Below, piece by piece: positions 5,015 through 6,709 of a stretch of 6,709 nucleotides of DNA (positions within the stretch are counted from its first letter, which is position 1; the number at the start of each line of letters is the position of its first letter). The notes beneath the pieces are model-generated. The model was not told the DNA's origin, did not search any database, and saw only the letters and a list, made by a program, of their open reading frames with translations. This stretch comes from Bdellovibrionales bacterium (GTDB lineage: Bacteria; Bdellovibrionota; Bdellovibrionia; Bdellovibrionales; JAMPXM01): contig SXRI01000419.1 in assembly GCA_005793615.1 (NCBI GenBank), positions 1 through 6,709 on the forward strand. Reading direction: 5' to 3'. Made by a program: the position numbers and the translations under genes.

Positions 5015-6709
5015 CGCTTTTCAAGTCTCGCCACCAAAGTTCGCGGCAGTAGCACCGCAAGACCGCCGATCGCTGTGCACAACACAAGATCCACGGGGTG
5101 AAGAAAAGAAAAACCATAGAGTTCACGCAGTGCCGGAACAAAGAGCACAAGAACCAACAATAACACCGAACCGCCAGCGATCCATCCGGCCACGGGATTT
5201 CTGCGCAAGCTAAGACTCGCAAACAATGATACCTGCCCAGAGCGACTCATCAAGATCAGTATGATGTTGGTGATGATTAAGGTCGTAAACACCAATGCCC
5301 GCGCCTCCAGCGCTGCCTCCGACCCTGCTGAACTTTCGCGTCCCAGAGCAAAGAAGTAAACCGCGACCAACGAGCCAAAAATACACAAGCCTGTCGTTAA
5401 ACTCGGAAACCACAATGAACGATCAAATAATGAAGATTTAGGATCACGTGGTTTTTCGGTCATCAATCCGGCGTGCGCAGGCTCAATCTCGAAAGCAATC
5501 GACGAGGCCGGTTCGATAATTAGATGTAAAAGCGCGATATGCGCCGGCAACAACACCAGCGGCATATTAAACATCACTGGCAAAACCGACATACCTGCGA
5601 TCGGAACATGCACGGCCAGAAGATATGAAAGCGCGCTGCGCAAGTTCACGAATACGCGACGGCCAATTCGGATCGCCTCGACAATCGAACCGAAATCATC
5701 ATCCAAGAGAACCAGTGACGAAGCCTCGCGGGCTACGTCTGTTCCCCGTCCGCCCATGGCAATACCGATATGAGCGCTCTTCAATGCCGGCGCATCATTA
5801 ACGCCGTCACCGGTCATCGCCACCACTTCACCCTGCTTCTTGAACAACTCTACAAGCTTTAATTTCTGCGAAGGTGTCACGCGCGAAAAAACACTGTTCA
5901 CTTTCAAGGCGGCACTCAATTCGCCTTCACTCATGAACTCGAGCTGATGCCCAGTTAACACACGCTCCGGATGATCGAGTCCGATTTTTCTGGCGATGTT
6001 TGCTGCCGTCGCCGGATGGTCTCCGGTCATCATCACCACACGAACTCCGGCGGATCGACACTCGGCGACAGCTTTGGCAACACCTTGTCGCAACGGATCA
6101 GCGATTCCAATAAAACCGATAAACCTGAACTCGAACGCATGTTGGTGCTCGGGAAGTGGCGCAAGTTCGGAATACGCCTTCGCCACGCCAAGCACCCTGA
6201 GGCCCTCACCCGCCATGGTCTCGGCAACCGCGTTCATTTTAGCCGCTTCATCAATACTGAGGTGACAGAGATCAATGATCGCCTCCGAGGCCCCTTTGGC
6301 GCCGATAACAAAACCACCTCCGGTTCGCGGCCTCCACGCATGGGAAATCGCCAAGAGTTCATCCGAAAGTGGATAGGCCTTCTTTAACTCCCAATCTTGA
6401 TGCAGATGTTCGGTACCCTGCAAAAACTGCGAGCCCGCAGCCAGAAACGCAAGTTCCATGGGATCGAAAGGATCTCTGCGACTCGCCAAGATTCCAAATT
6501 CTAGTGCCTCATGAAAATCTTCGGGAATGTCAGCCGCTGTGTTCTTATCCAACGTAAGATCAAGGTACTTACTATTGGCAAAGACCTTCTGGACTCGCAT
6601 CTGATTGAGCGTCAGAGTTCCGGTTTTATCGACACAAAGTACTGTTGCCGCACCCAGATTTTCTACCGCAGGCAATTTTCGCGTAAGAACCCGACGCTTG
6701 GAAATTCGC
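5005..6709 (-). CDS. P-type cation-transporting ATPase, C-terminal part (5' end outside window)
   Basis: The frame is open from the right edge to TAA at 5005-5007, giving 567 visible residues; the A domain and M1-M4 lie outside. Numbering is from the first whole codon at 6708. It has the phosphorylation site DKTGTLT (27-33), the nucleotide-binding KGASE (138-142), DPLR (204-207), TGDH (228-231) and the hinge TGDGVNDAPALK (299-310). These define an ATP-driven P-type pump that forms an aspartyl phosphate on D27. Hydrophobic M5-M10 follow at roughly 354-376, 382-401, 433-454, 469-488, 508-527 and 536-555, the P2-type arrangement. The region before M5 (RISKRRVLTRKLPAVENLG) is typical of P2 pumps. 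Residues matching SERCA M5/M6 calcium ligands differ (H367, I370, H395, E399), so the ion is uncertain. A TTG at 6675 is a leucine codon inside the conserved segment, not a start. It converges with the second lipoprotein. Confidence 0.95.
   Translation of the reverse strand, partial: RISKRRVLTRKLPAVENLGAATVLCVDKTGTLTLNQMRVQKVFANSKYLDLTLDKNTAADIPEDFHEALEFGILASRRDPFDPMELAFLAAGSQFLQGTEHLHQDWELKKAYPLSDELLAISHAWRPRTGGGFVIGAKGASEAIIDLCHLSIDEAAKMNAVAETMAGEGLRVLGVAKAYSELAPLPEHQHAFEFRFIGFIGIADPLRQGVAKAVAECRSAGVRVVMMTGDHPATAANIARKIGLDHPERVLTGHQLEFMSEGELSAALKVNSVFSRVTPSQKLKLVELFKKQGEVVAMTGDGVNDAPALKSAHIGIAMGGRGTDVAREASSLVLLDDDFGSIVEAIRIGRRVFVNLRSALSYLLAVHVPIAGMSVLPVMFNMPLVLLPAHIALLHLIIEPASSIAFEIEPAHAGLMTEKPRDPKSSLFDRSLWFPSLTTGLCIFGSLVAVYFFALGRESSAGSEAALEARALVFTTLIITNIILILMSRSGQVSLFASLSLRRNPVAGWIAGGSVLLLVLVLFVPALRELYGFSFLHPVDLVLCTAIGGLAVLLPRTLVARLEKRAR

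Noticed and set aside
4896..5222. Minus-strand frame of 108 codons across the convergent gap
   Set aside because: It runs in another frame through the 14-base repeat and overlaps both the ATPase end and the lipoprotein end. It has no ribosome site or domain signature.
6673..6675. TTG as start codon of the P-type ATPase
   Set aside because: The frame stays open to the window edge and encodes the conserved segment leading into DKTGTLT. The TTG is an internal leucine, and the real start lies outside the window.

Overview
The window looks like chromosomal DNA of a Gram-negative bacterium. It encodes two lipoproteins with classic lipoboxes, a Sec-exported thioredoxin-fold protein, an inner-membrane protein with a large probable periplasmic domain, and a P-type cation pump. 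Base composition is balanced by eye. The small Cys-anchored lipoproteins with proline-rich linkers would fit a Bdellovibrio-like or other deltaproteobacterial-type lineage, but that placement is a low-confidence impression. No mobile element, tRNA, rRNA or CRISPR array was seen.

Layout: (1) Positions 1-1830, minus strand, hold an exported thioredoxin-fold protein with a long helical TPR-like tail. Its frame is still open at the left edge. (2) Positions 1898-3670, minus strand, hold a 590-residue protein with about five membrane helices followed by a beta-propeller-like domain. Only 67 bases separate it from gene 1, so the two probably form one operon reading leftward, with the membrane protein first. 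(3) Positions 3671-3903 form a divergent intergenic region with two hairpins, an 11-base direct repeat and a plausible leftward promoter. (4) Positions 3904-4461 and 4530-4961, plus strand, hold two small lipoproteins, probably co-transcribed. (5) A short convergent gap carries a 14-base tandem repeat that runs into the end of the next gene. (6) Positions 5005-6709, minus strand, hold the C-terminal two thirds or so of a P-type ATPase. It starts beyond the right edge.

How the genes might work together: the leftward pair suggests an envelope module in which a membrane-anchored periplasmic sensor or scaffold is paired with a periplasmic thiol-disulfide protein. Both lipoproteins and the propeller protein carry pairs of cysteines that could be its clients, but this is inference. 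The ATPase belongs to the P2-like pumps by its cytoplasmic motifs. Its M5/M6 ion-site residues differ from the calcium-pump pattern, so its ion is unknown. None of the first four genes could be tied to a named gene.
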